Assembly (NCBI GenBank): GCA_022925895.1
Contig: JAKSYS010000228.1
Location: 1 to 64,000 of the forward strand
Source: Fragilaria crotonensis
Taxonomy: Eukaryota > Bacillariophyta > Fragilariophyceae > Fragilariales > Fragilariaceae
Direction: 5' to 3'
Length of the DNA stretch: 64,000 bases
Shown: one piece after another, positions 11,443-21,410 of the stretch
Position numbering within the stretch: position 1 is the first letter of the stretch
Layout: every line of letters begins with the position of its first letter
The notes under the pieces: model-generated
Seen by the model: only the letters and a program-made list of their open reading frames with translations
Told to the model about the DNA's origin: nothing
Databases searched by the model: none
Translations under genes and position numbers: made by a program

Positions 11443-14400
11443 TCATTCGTCCCCATCCTTGGAATGCTCTTTGCCAGCAAAGGCGTGAGTCTTGGTTCGC
11501 TGCAGGCGCTCGAAAACATTCTGTTGCGTGTACCCGGACCTGTCGCGCATCGGCGACATTTCGACCTCTGTTTTGGTTCGGACAGTCACAAAAGGATCGA
11601 CTTTATCGAAAACTTCATTCTCGGCATTCATGTGGCTTGAAATGGCTCTTAACACAGGGGCCTGGCTGTGTTTGACAGCGTAAGAATGCGTTGTGTTCGA
11701 CTGAAGACGCTCAAAGACGTCTTTCTGCGTATACTCGGAAACTTTATTGGCAACGAGTGTGGTAATATCGACCATTTCGGGTTCCTTCGCCTGCGGCTCT
11801 CCGTCACCATTGCTTGAGGGTGAAGACTGGCTGTGGTCCGGCGACAGTATCTCGTCGAGGAGTTCTTCAGCTTGTTGGTTCTTCTTTGCCTGGACGCCTT
11901 GCATCTTTCCCTTCTGCGTCCCTGTGTACATCGATGGGCTAAGGAGTCTTTCAAAGACAGATCGACTCTCCGCTGCATCATCTTTAGCATCTCTCCCTTT
12001 CTTGGGAGGTTCAACAGAGGAGGCAGGCTCGGGATCGCGCACTTGAAAGAAATCGACCAACTGCTCCGAAACTTTCTGCGATATCGCCCTCCTTTCCTCC
12101 TGCCTATTTTGGATGCTATGCGTCACTTCGGTGTTTCTCCTAGTCCGGGCTTGATTGCTGCGATGGCTGCTCTGTTCGGACTTGATTTTTTGCACACCAG
12201 TGAAATTGTTTGGATTGGTCAGTCGCTCGAAAACACTGCCTTTTTCCACTTCCTTGGTCGACGATTTCTCCTGAAACTCTATACCGGCGGCTAGCGATTC
12301 AGGAATGTGACCTTCAGCAATCACAGCCAGGTCAGCCATTATGTCACCAGCCCATTCAGGAATCTCTTCGTCATCACTGTCGCTTTCCACAGTCGCAAAT
12401 TGAACCGAATCGGAGACGACATCTTGGAACTTCAATCTATCGCCCGCAACATCCGCGTTAGTTCGTTGCTTTAAAGCACTCGATACCAAACTAAGGATTG
12501 AGTCAGCCAGTTGGACATCCGTGGAATCACCTTTTGATATTATTTGCCGAATACTACGAAGTGCGTCTCGTAGTTGAATTGCCTCACTTCTCAAACGGTC
12601 ACACATTTCAATCTTTTTGTTGATCTCCGCTCGTGCATCTGCCTCCATTACCCTGTACATTTCCATGGATTCTCTCTCGCCACGCAGCTCTTCAAGCTGC
12701 CTTTCGAGTGCTTCAACTCGCTCATTGGCCAATATTGCCATTCGCGAGCTTGCACCTTTATGTTGAGTACGATTCGGCATGCTTGCCGTAAGGTAGGCGA
12801 ACTGCTTGTCAGGTGAGTCGGCGGCAGTGCCGATCGCTGATGGTTCTTCTGCGGTATCCTCTCGTACGATTTCCATCAAGGACAATATCTGTTCCTGTTG
12901 GTTTTGGGCCAACGCCGAGCGCTCCGCCCTTTCCTCCTCGCGGTATGAACGGAAAGCGGATTCTTTTTCAACAACACTTTGTTCAGCTAACTTGAGCCGG
13001 TCGTTGAGGTTCGAGGCTGTGCGCGCCAGTGCTGCCACACGCCTCCTTTCGCGGACGACCATACCGAAAAGGATACGAGATGTTAATTTCATACCGGGAA
13101 GAGTGGATGCCTCCGGCAGTAGCTTTCGGAACTCGTTGTCCTCAAAGGAAACCTCGTCTGTAGGCTTCGCGTCAGAATTTGGCTGTTTTCCAAGCTGTTC
13201 AGCTAGCTTTCGGATCCTCTCTTCCTTATACTTGAGTTCGATCTCAATGTTCTGCCTCGCCTCCTTTGATGCCCGCGTCTTCCCGAGAGCTTGCTTCTTT
13301 GCGAGAAGTTCAAGGTGGTCCTCCCACTCATGGGCAAGCTTATCAGCGATTGCTTCTTTCTTCCCAATCGCTGCGACTTTTTTGTCGAGGAAATCTCGAA
13401 CGGCATCAACATCAACCTTTGACTTGGTCGAACCCTGATTTGATGTTTTGATGGCGCGCATGCCTACGATGACGCTATCCAAGCCAGCTTTCTCCATCAC
13501 GCCCCGTTTCACAGTTTTGACCCTAAGCTGCTTCTCAGCATTGCTGTACTTGGCTTTGAGAGTTCCAATCTGCTCTAGCCTTGACTTCGCAACCTGCAGA
13601 GATTTCTCAGCCTCGGCGGCTTTCTGGTCAGATATGCGTTTCCATTTATTCGCCTCCTTATCGTGATGCATAACTTCCTTCTTCATTCGATTGATCTCGC
13701 CAACATGACTCTTGCGTTCGGCATTAATCAGCTTCTGAAGCTCGACCTTTTGTGTCTTCATAGATATGATATCATTCTTCAGTCGATTGATCTCCGTTTC
13801 ATTGCGGGACGACACGCCTGTGAGATTGACAAGCTCATTCTGCCGTTTCTTGAGCCCTGCAATGTGCCGTTCCTTGTCTTGCAATCGCTGCTCCAATTCT
13901 TTAGTAAGAGGGTTTTCTTTGGTCCGAGGACTGCTCTGCTCCAGCTTCTTTAGCTCGGCCAGGAGAGCTTCGCGTTCACTCTCCCTTTCCCTGACTTGTT
14001 CCTCCATTTGTTTCAGTTTGTCCTCGTAGAAGTGGCGCATCGTCGCATACTTCTTTTGACTCTGCTGCAACTGCTGGATCAACGCTTCTTTCTCGTCGAT
14101 ATTTCGTGATAGATCAACAAGGTTGCCTTCTAGCTGCTTATGCAAATTGTCGCTGTTTTCATTCGTTTCACTCTTGTCGTCTACATAGCCCTCGTCGTTC
14201 TCATCCAGAAAGATTTTGGTGATCGCGGAGAACTCTTCTTCGGCAGCTCTCTCTTCAGCCTCAAGCTGTGCTCCTGGAGACATAGATCGAATAATTTGGG
14301 AACGCAGTTGATCAATCTCCGCGTCATCATCTTCATCACCATAATCAGATCGGCAACTTGGGGGAGTCCCTGGGCTCGTTTCCGCCTGCAGATGAGCCTC

Positions 14401-16065
14401 ATCTCGCACAAGAGAGCGAAATGTTTGAGCAATCGCAATATTTGTCGGCTGGCCACCAGGAATCACCGAATAAGCTGACGCTTGTACTGCTTCCTTCAAG
14501 GTAGCAATCTCGCGTTCATAATCGGCTGCCTTTTCGACGAAGGCCATCTCCAAATCGCCAGCACCTTTTGATTCAAACCCAAGCTTGTACATTTCTCGTT
14601 CGGCGCGAAGTGTAAAAAGGTCTTCAGTGGCACTCGTAAGTTCATCGGTAGTTTGCTTCAATACCAAACGAGCCTGCTCCAACTGGTTCTCAGCGTATTC
14701 CAAACGATCTGATCCAACATTATCTGGTGGCTCGGAGGCGTTATCTGCAAATTTCGAACTTGGCAAGTATTGACCGTAAGTCGTTGCTCTTCGTGGCGTT
14801 GGCGGATCGCCTGCGTAGGTACCTAACTTAAGGTCTCCGTCTCCACTAGCAAGAGACTGTAGCATGTCCACCGAGTACGTATCTATCGAAGGATCTCCGC
14901 CCTGTCTGATTCTCAGAAGCTCGGCAGCCAACGCGGATACTTGACCCCGCAGTTCTGATACAAGCCTGGTCCCCGCATCAACGTTGACCACTGCGTTGTT
15001 CTGGATATTCTTCGCTCGATTGGCGTAACGCAAACAGTTGAGGGATTCTTCCAAGTTACTGCTCGAAGGCGACACGCACGCAATCATCAAAGTCTTGTGG
15101 TTTCCGCCTAAAGATCCCTTGAGCAAACGCGTGAGCTTGGAATCTCGATAAGGGACAAATGTTTTTCCAGCCTTCTTCGGATCACCCAGGGCCGAAATGA
15201 CATTACCCAGAACAAACAATCCTTTATTGATATCAATACCTTCCTTCAATCGCTGCCCAACAGCATGGGTTCGTTTCTGTCGTTCGCTTCCCGCCAAATC
15301 CACAAAATGAAATTTGGATCGGACAACACTCGCAAGGCCATCGGTGGCCGTGGTGCTCTGTTCGACATGGAGCGACAAGATGGCATGCGATCGCGACGAT
15401 TCTGCGTTCATGGCAGTCGACCCGGTTACGCGTCGCAACATGCCGCGGGCCAAACAGAGCATGGCATCCTCCGGACCATCCACCTTGTGTTGCGTGGCAC
15501 CTAAGACTTCGGGTTCCTCCATGCCAATGTCGCGAATGGCAAGCTTTTCGGGATTGGCCTTTGTGGTGAGTAGGTCACGTATTTCTTCTCCATACAATTC
15601 TAGAAATTGGATTCGAACTTCAAAATCGTAGATTGATTCTTTAGAAGTGCGCTGTTTTTTAAAGCCAATGAGTTGGTCAAAGAGAGATTGAATCGCTCGG
15701 GGGATAATACCGGCTTGATTCCCATCTTGCATGGTAGTCGTTGGACCCGTCATTGAAAAGGTTTTGCCTGATCCTGTTTGACCATAGGCTAGTGTTGTTG
15801 CATTGTATCCTTGCAGACAGGACGTAACCAATGGACTAACACGATGTTCGTATAATTCTTCTTGAGAGGATTCTGGAGAAAATGCTTCATCAAAGCAGAA
15901 CGTCGGACCTTTCTGGCCTCCGATGCGAATCACATTTGGTTTGTCTCCTGCTGCCGGATTCCGTAGCACTTCGATACACTGAGTACAGCCACCCTCAAAC
16001 GGCAACATGGGTCTCACACGAATCGCCACTTGCACCGAGGATCCATTGTCAGATGGAGCCGCCAT
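11443..16065 (-). CDS. Kinesin-4-like motor protein with four C-terminal FERL repeats
   Basis: Single open frame of 1540 aa starting at an ATG in good context. The N-terminal motor (about residues 10-356) has the P-loop GQTGSGKT (95-102), switch I NAESSRSH (220-227), switch II DLAGSER (256-262) and a closing SLNCLRYANRAKNIQN. This combination is closest to kinesin-4 (KIF4/KIF21). Kinesins of this type are plus-end-directed microtubule motors acting on spindles or axonemal/cytoplasmic microtubules. Long heptad-rich coiled coils follow (about 640-1200), interrupted by acidic stretches. The last about 270 residues carry four FERL-x-T/G-K repeats, encoded at about 12246-12175, 11970-11915, 11728-11670 and 11526-11460, spaced about 200-280 bp. 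They resemble the RLTDxxxFTGxHK element of TPPP/p25-alpha proteins. No intron is needed. The kinesin class is confident; the exact family and tail function are inferred. Confidence 0.92.
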   Translation of the reverse strand: MAAPSDNGSSVQVAIRVRPMLPFEGGCTQCIEVLRNPAAGDKPNVIRIGGQKGPTFCFDEAFSPESSQEELYEHRVSPLVTSCLQGYNATTLAYGQTGSGKTFSMTGPTTTMQDGNQAGIIPRAIQSLFDQLIGFKKQRTSKESIYDFEVRIQFLELYGEEIRDLLTTKANPEKLAIRDIGMEEPEVLGATQHKVDGPEDAMLCLARGMLRRVTGSTAMNAESSRSHAILSLHVEQSTTATDGLASVVRSKFHFVDLAGSERQKRTHAVGQRLKEGIDINKGLFVLGNVISALGDPKKAGKTFVPYRDSKLTRLLKGSLGGNHKTLMIACVSPSSSNLEESLNCLRYANRAKNIQNNAVVNVDAGTRLVSELRGQVSALAAELLRIRQGGDPSIDTYSVDMLQSLASGDGDLKLGTYAGDPPTPRRATTYGQYLPSSKFADNASEPPDNVGSDRLEYAENQLEQARLVLKQTTDELTSATEDLFTLRAEREMYKLGFESKGAGDLEMAFVEKAADYEREIATLKEAVQASAYSVIPGGQPTNIAIAQTFRSLVRDEAHLQAETSPGTPPSCRSDYGDEDDDAEIDQLRSQIIRSMSPGAQLEAEERAAEEEFSAITKIFLDENDEGYVDDKSETNENSDNLHKQLEGNLVDLSRNIDEKEALIQQLQQSQKKYATMRHFYEDKLKQMEEQVRERESEREALLAELKKLEQSSPRTKENPLTKELEQRLQDKERHIAGLKKRQNELVNLTGVSSRNETEINRLKNDIISMKTQKVELQKLINAERKSHVGEINRMKKEVMHHDKEANKWKRISDQKAAEAEKSLQVAKSRLEQIGTLKAKYSNAEKQLRVKTVKRGVMEKAGLDSVIVGMRAIKTSNQGSTKSKVDVDAVRDFLDKKVAAIGKKEAIADKLAHEWEDHLELLAKKQALGKTRASKEARQNIEIELKYKEERIRKLAEQLGKQPNSDAKPTDEVSFEDNEFRKLLPEASTLPGMKLTSRILFGMVVRERRRVAALARTASNLNDRLKLAEQSVVEKESAFRSYREEERAERSALAQNQQEQILSLMEIVREDTAEEPSAIGTAADSPDKQFAYLTASMPNRTQHKGASSRMAILANERVEALERQLEELRGERESMEMYRVMEADARAEINKKIEMCDRLRSEAIQLRDALRSIRQIISKGDSTDVQLADSILSLVSSALKQRTNADVAGDRLKFQDVVSDSVQFATVESDSDDEEIPEWAGDIMADLAVIAEGHIPESLAAGIEFQEKSSTKEVEKGSVFERLTNPNNFTGVQKIKSEQSSHRSNQARTRRNTEVTHSIQNRQEERRAISQKVSEQLVDFFQVRDPEPASSVEPPKKGRDAKDDAAESRSVFERLLSPSMYTGTQKGKMQGVQAKKNQQAEELLDEILSPDHSQSSPSSNGDGEPQAKEPEMVDITTLVANKVSEYTQKDVFERLQSNTTHSYAVKHSQAPVLRAISSHMNAENEVFDKVDPFVTVRTKTEVEMSPMRDRSGYTQQNVFERLQRTKTHAFAGKEHSKDGDE

Positions 16066-17182
16066 GGCTGTTTCCAGATGGCTTTCCGATGTGCGTCGAC
16101 AGTCCTGTCGAATGCCAACGAGAAGGTGAGCAATGGATTGATTGACTTAATTTCAGCATACAGTAAATTTGAACGAACAAACATACCCGGAAGTGATCGG
16201 TACCGTTCATCAGAGTCCCCGTTCAGACCCCCTGCATGCCTCCATGGGCCTGTAGCCTGTAGCCTGTAATATGGGTCTACTCCGACCGCGGTATAGGACG
16301 TAGGAGGTGGTGCGTGGTACCAGGGAGATGCGGGAAAGTACTCTTTGGAGGTAAACTAGACAGTAGACCGCAGACTACTACGGTACACTATATTGTTATT
16401 AACGTACCTTAACCACCCTTACAAATACATTGTACGAATGCGATGTAACTTGTGTCTAAACGGTAGACCTTCATTCGACTTGCGAACGTGAATCAACCTT
16501 CAATATCATACGCCGTGGTGGTACATGTACTTGAACCTGTTACAAGTACAATTCTCCGTGTGGACGAAGCGGATATAGGATATATCCGTACACGAGTATT
16601 CTATGTTCTATGTGGTATGTGGTAAAAGTACCAGGTACCAGTACTCCTTACCTGTGCCGACAACGTACATATGTTGATCTCTGCTCTGTTAATTGGTGAA
16701 TGCATAGTACGTTGGATGTATGAAATATGAACAACTGCATATGACATAGAGAGTCTATTGAATTGTGCAGTACCGTACTGTACCATTGCAGTGGAATACA
16801 CGAGTGTTGGTAATCGGCACGCGGGATGCTGCAAGCTGTTTGATGGGATTGGAGCAGCCATTTTCATGCCACGGTTATTTTCATACAGTGCTCGAACTCC
16901 ACCATAATACTAGTAGACACTACTACCGCTATGTAGCTCCAGCAGAGAATAGAGAGGTCTCTACTAATTGAGTTTTGTGGATTACTGGTGCCGGTGTATT
17001 TGGTGGCATATTTTAATACTCGAGTACATGGGGAAGGCCTTTATGATGCTTCGTCTTTAGCCAGTGGTGTGCTAGTAGTAGTACACTACTACCAGGCACC
17101 ATACCATACCATACAAAACCACTTGTCTTAATAGTAGAACGTGATCTATGTGTTCACCAGCGCTCCTTCCTCGAATCACGAG

Positions 17183-17417
17183 TGACGGACGAAACGGATC
17201 AGATATCGGGTCAGATATCTGTCAGATGTTGTACCAGGCGGCTCTCGTAGAAAACATCACCTCGTCCACCAGATCTGATCAGATGTCGGTCAGATGATCT
17301 GTTCAGATCTGCATATATTTACGACCTCGCATGATATTTTTTGTACCACGAGCGTCGTAGAAAAAAAACAGATATCTGTCCACGATCTGGCAGATATCTG
17401 ATCTGTTTCGTCCGTCA
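17183..17417. repeat. MITE-like element with about 25-bp terminal inverted repeats
   Basis: The left end TGACGGACGAAACGGATCAG is matched in inverse orientation at the right end, ...CTGATCTGTTTCGTCCGTCA, with one mismatch; the match runs on into further GATATC/CAGATATCTG words. The interior is full of CAGATCTG/GATCAGAT palindromes. No coding sequence and no clear target-site duplication were seen. Size and structure fit a non-autonomous DNA element, but the family is unknown. Confidence 0.6.
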
Positions 17418-17886
17418 AGCATAACATTGTTTTTGCCAAACTTTGAGAGCCCATAACTTTGCCAATAATGGCACCAAAGTAGATATTGAAACAGATTCGG
17501 AAAGCGCGAGATGTGAACTTTCCGAATCTGTCCTTCTTTTTATAATGACCTTCTTCGTTCAATTGTTATATCCCGACAAATGTTGTCGATTTTGTTGTTT
17601 TCGGGAAAAAGTGCTTTCTGATGAGCCTCTAACTCTTCAACGAAATGAGATACAAGATAAAGTAGTGCAGATTTGGAAAGCTGCTTTATAGGGCTTTTGA
17701 TATCTGTTTCAATATCTATGTTGCTGCCATTATTGGCGAAGTTATGGGCTCACAAAGTTTGCCTGAAGGCAAATAACAATGGAATGCGCACCGTCTTGCC
17801 ACCGGGACTGACAGATCTGAAAAACAGATCTGTGTCAGATGTTCTCGAGACATCCGTTTTCTTCTACGGCACTCGTGGTACAAAAA
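17338..17886. repeat. Foldback / long imperfect inverted repeat
   Basis: Two arms face each other. TTTGTACCACGAGCGTCGTAGAA at about 17339-17361 pairs with about 17858-17885. The segment 17434-17496 (AGAGCCCATAACTTTGCCAA and onward) pairs with 17703-17764. The arms are diverged and the loop (about 17500-17700) contains a further perfect 13-bp hairpin at 17492-17504/17518-17530. It overlaps the small inverted-repeat element to its left, so the two are nested or derived from each other. Confidence 0.6.
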
Positions 17887-19073
17887 CTCCTCGGGACCTC
17901 GAACAGATGTCGCATCTGAACGGATACGTGCCACGTTGTACCTCATCAGATCTGTCGGCAAGACGGTTGCGGCTCGTGACTAGCATCATGTTTTCTACAT
18001 GCAAAGTCCATTGCGACTACGACATACGAATAAACTGTATATACATAGATAGAGATACGAAGATTGTTCACGCGAGTACTTGTCATCCACCTACTACAAG
18101 TACCGGTTGGACCATTCCAACCAGACTTGACTGCACGATACGCGATGTCGATTGCATACACTGGGTAATAGTGCCCATATCACGCATACCTGCAAACTAC
18201 TGTAGAATCAAAACATACTGGTGTACTGGAGTATCATACAATACAGATCCTCGGACTGAAGTCTGTGCCCTTTCATGATAGCAAGGGAAAAGCTCGCCTG
18301 GAGTAGTACAAGTACTCCAGTACGTCCTCGACAGTAAAATCATCCGTACTGGTACTGGTACTACGGACTCACAAAGAGATATGGTATTCAGTATACAGTA
18401 TGAATATTGTGCCAGTAGCATGCGTTCGCGTATTGGAGTGCACATAGCGCAGTGCACACAAGGAAGACGAGAGTGAAATCAATACGCTCCGAGTATCGTA
18501 CTTGTACTCTGCATGTGTATGCACACAACCCTATTATTGGTATGATAAAAGTACACGAATTGCAGTACGAGTACCTACGACGGCACAGATTACGATCATC
18601 GAGTCTGTTTTAGTTCGCAGCGTCCGCAGCTAAACCCTAAACCTATTTTACATACAGTACGTAATCTTTTTTGGTACCAGTAGCACGTGATCGTTGATAC
18701 TCTTAGTATTTGTACTGTAGTTGATGATAGTAGTCCGAGTAATGGGAGTACTACAGTTCTACTCTACCGGTAGTAGAGAGTAGTAGTACAAGGACCAGTT
18801 ACAACGAAGCAGAATCTTGCACTCTCCGGGAAAAATTTGGACTTTCCCGCATCTCCCAGGTAGGAGGTAGGAGAGATGGGAGTGCACACGGCAACATCCT
18901 GGAGCCGGTCACCAGATATGACCTCTCCAGGAAGGTCCGGCCCAAGCACGTTTCAGCCGTTAAGTTTGTGACCGTCGTCAGATATGCGTAAAGCGATTTT
19001 CCTAATTGTTTGTATTGCGAGATTTGTAGCTCGATTGGTCGATGCAAACGAGCCGGCAAGGTTTTCTCCTCGT

Positions 19074-19370
19074 AAGTAAAAAATTGCTGACCGTCAGTAA
19101 AAAATTGCTGACCGACAGTAAATATTTACTGACCGTCAGCAAAAAATTGCTGACCGTCAGTAAAAAAATGCTGACCGTCAGTAAATTTGATTTGTCTTTA
19201 AGAAGCTGTCGTGGACACATGGTATGTTCTTACGTCAGTAATTTCTTCTGACCGTCAGCAATTTCTTTCTGACCGTCAGCAATTTTTTACTGACCGTCAG
19301 CAAATTTTTACTGACCGTAAGTAAATTTTTACTGACCGTCAGCAATTTTTCACTGACCGTCAGTAATTTT
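19074..19370. repeat. 21-bp-periodic array of CTGACCGTCAG cores in two blocks
   Basis: Eleven copies of the near-palindromic 11-mer CTGACCGTCAG (two with one change) lie in two blocks. Starts are 19087, 19108, 19129, 19150, 19171, then 19248, 19269, 19290, 19311, 19332, 19353. Within each block the step is exactly 21 bp. Linkers are A-rich (TAAAAAATTG) in the left block and T-rich (CAATTTTTTA) in the right block, while the core keeps one orientation. Because 21 is a multiple of three, short repetitive open frames (LLTVSKK on +, NFLLTVS on -) cross it on both strands; I regard these as artefacts. Confidence 0.9.
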
Positions 19371-19906
19371 ACACCTTGCGCCATTCAAATGATAATAGCG
19401 CCAGCCTATGCTTCACGTTGCGTCACCACGACTCAGAATGGAAGCGATTTTCACCTCCAGGGTAACACGTGTTTTCATCTTATTCACGATTCCCTCTAGG
19501 TATGGCCGGACCTTCCAGTAGAGACTACTCTATGCGTTGTTCCATCTATGGATGATACCAGGTGCAAGTACTAGTAGTAGCTCAGAGTACATGGTTGCCG
19601 TACCTGCGTACGACTAGTACATATCAGAGCCCGATAGATTTTTCTTTTGCTCTACCGGTAGTAGTAGTACAGAGGAAAAAGGGTCCAAGTCTACAGAAAG
19701 TCGAAGGCGTATTCAGAAATAAGGATGATATCGGCAATGAATCGCATCTTATAACCTAGAGAGCTCAAGAAAATGGCAAGCAGTAGGGCAAAGCACCATC
19801 ATCTAGAGAGTCATATTGATATAATGAACCTACTCGTCCGTATCCAATCAACCATGCAATCTTTCACTTCCACCTACCTTTCATGTAAGAAACACGGATT
19901 GATTTC

Positions 19907-21031
19907 TTACATTCCCTGCATTTGTGCCATGGCCGCCTGCATCATGGCAGGGTTCATACCTCCCATACCTCCACCTCCCAACATGTTCTCCATCATGCTC
20001 ATCATAGATGGCGGTGGCTGAATGTTAAAATATTCCTTCCCAATCTTGGTCAACATCGATTGCACAGCCTGCGGCTTGATCATCATATCCAACTCGCGTC
20101 TAAAGCTCTTCAACAACCAGGTGTAAAGTGGTCCAGTGCGAGTGTCCTTCTCACAAATGCGCAACAACATACAACAAAAAACAAAATGAGTCGGAGCCAG
20201 TCCATCATCCTTTTTCATGTACGACTGTGTCAATGCCTCGACTTGACGTTCTTCAATTTCACTCATGTACGTTCGAATCAAAATATTGGCATCGCGCAAA
20301 TTCTGCACTGCAACAAAGAGCAAAATAGCGCGTGTGAGGAGGGCATCGCGATCAGCGGGGGGACACGTGTGTCCAAGTTTCAACTCCGCGGCTGTGGGGG
20401 CGGGCAATGTCTTGAGCCACGCGGCTATCTTGAGAGGTTGTTCCGCCAGACACATGGCCTGGACGGCATCGCACATGATGCTATGACGATCTTCGCCGTC
20501 TTCGTCGTTCTTAGCCGGGACCTTCCAGCACTGGTCGCCAAGGAGGTCGTGCAACTTGGGGTTGCCGAATCGAATGGTTCCGAGATCCGCGGACCAGGAG
20601 ACACACTTGCGCAAGAATTCACGCTGTAGGCGCAGAAGTCGATTTGTTTCAATTTCGGAAAGTTCCGACTTGGCAAGAGCCTCATTCTGAGCAGCGCAAA
20701 GTTCAGAGATTCTCGCAATCCAGGCATCCGTCACATCCATATGCGTTTCTTTCAAAACATCCACCAGAAGATCGAGCAACTGACTCGCAACAGAAACCTT
20801 TTTATTCTGCAGCAAGACCAACGAAGAAGTGTATGCCAAGTCTGTGGCCTCGTCAAACTTGAGGCTGTGGACGCCTTTGCGAACTTGCGATTGCGCCAAT
20901 TGCAAGGCTTCATACGCCGTTGCCTCGTCCTCCGACCCTTCCAACAAAGTCTTCAACTTCAACTCCACAGCATCACCTTCCAATTTACGAGCTGCTAACT
21001 GTTTACGACGACGGGCGGCAGCGGCAGACAT
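19907..21031 (-). CDS. GET4: GET4/TRC35-like protein of the tail-anchored protein insertion pathway
   Basis: 374 aa, intronless. Get4 is an all-helical TPR-like cytosolic protein that bridges the Sgt2-Get5/Ubl4A chaperone to the Get3 ATPase, passing tail-anchored membrane proteins toward the ER. Family features seen are the N-terminal ARRKQLAARKLEGD and EALQLAQS helices, repeated helix pairs with LLVDVLKE and LLTRAILLFVA, and the C-terminal YFNIQPPPSM, which matches the family's FGIQPP signature. The tail is Met/Gly-rich (MMSMMENMLGGGGMGGMNP), longer than in yeast Get4. It is divergent from the 5-phosphatase gene, separated by 379 bp. Identification is by remembered family motifs, not a search. 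Confidence 0.85.
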   Translation of the reverse strand: MSAAAARRRKQLAARKLEGDAVELKLKTLLEGSEDEATAYEALQLAQSQVRKGVHSLKFDEATDLAYTSSLVLLQNKKVSVASQLLDLLVDVLKETHMDVTDAWIARISELCAAQNEALAKSELSEIETNRLLRLQREFLRKCVSWSADLGTIRFGNPKLHDLLGDQCWKVPAKNDEDGEDRHSIMCDAVQAMCLAEQPLKIAAWLKTLPAPTAAELKLGHTCPPADRDALLTRAILLFVAVQNLRDANILIRTYMSEIEERQVEALTQSYMKKDDGLAPTHFVFCCMLLRICEKDTRTGPLYTWLLKSFRRELDMMIKPQAVQSMLTKIGKEYFNIQPPPSMMSMMENMLGGGGMGGMNPAMMQAAMAQMQGM

Positions 21032-21410
21032 GATTCGTCAAGATATGTATGAGTGTATGAGATAACTTTCGATTCGATTTGCCAATGCTCAGAGTGGAGT
21101 GAGTGCCGCAGCAGAGCAAGGTATTCCAAATTCCAAGTGGATACGTTTACGGTATTTTTGTACGAATAACTCGCAACACACATGTACGTGTGTTGGTGTT
21201 TGCGTGGTGTGCGGAGTGCGGTCGCCGTACATCGGATGCTCTCGTCTGGCCTTCCACCAAACGCGGCTCCCTTCACGTGGAAGGACGCACCATGACCCAT
21301 GACTCACATTTTCCATCAACTCGCTCCCATCTCTTGGCGTGTGACACCTAATCATTGGATTGCCTTGAACCTTGAATGCCCTACGCAATCAGCGTACTGT
21401 TGTATCCACC
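21032..21410. promoter_or_regulatory. Shared divergent promoter region, GET4 / 5-phosphatase
   Basis: 379 bp between two divergent start codons, so promoters of both genes must lie here or overlap it. No TATA box or known motif was recognised. Short open frames inside it look non-coding. Confidence 0.5.

Larger units (their letters stand above)
16066..19906. other. 3.8-kb gene-free region with GTAC-rich DNA and repeats
   Basis: No open frame here has coding character. The DNA is strewn with GTAC, AGTACT and TACCGGTA words, especially 16300-17110 and 18280-18800. It also holds a small terminal-inverted-repeat element, a larger foldback and a 21-bp-periodic array, each listed separately. The left end should contain the promoter of the kinesin gene and the right end the 3' UTR of GET4. 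Confidence 0.7.

Noticed and set aside
12806-13438. 210-codon + strand frame antisense to the kinesin
   Set aside because: Antisense shadow of the coiled-coil region, Ser/Arg/Phe-rich as expected for the complement of Glu/Lys-rich codons.
19002-19251. Repetitive peptides (LLTVSKK..., NFLLTVS...) on both strands
   Set aside because: They arise because the 21-bp DNA repeat is seven codons long; the periodicity is at DNA level and is seen in both strands.
21372-21410. Upstream extension of the 5-phosphatase frame
   Set aside because: It begins with TTG, not ATG; the first ATG at 21411 gives a clean signal peptide.
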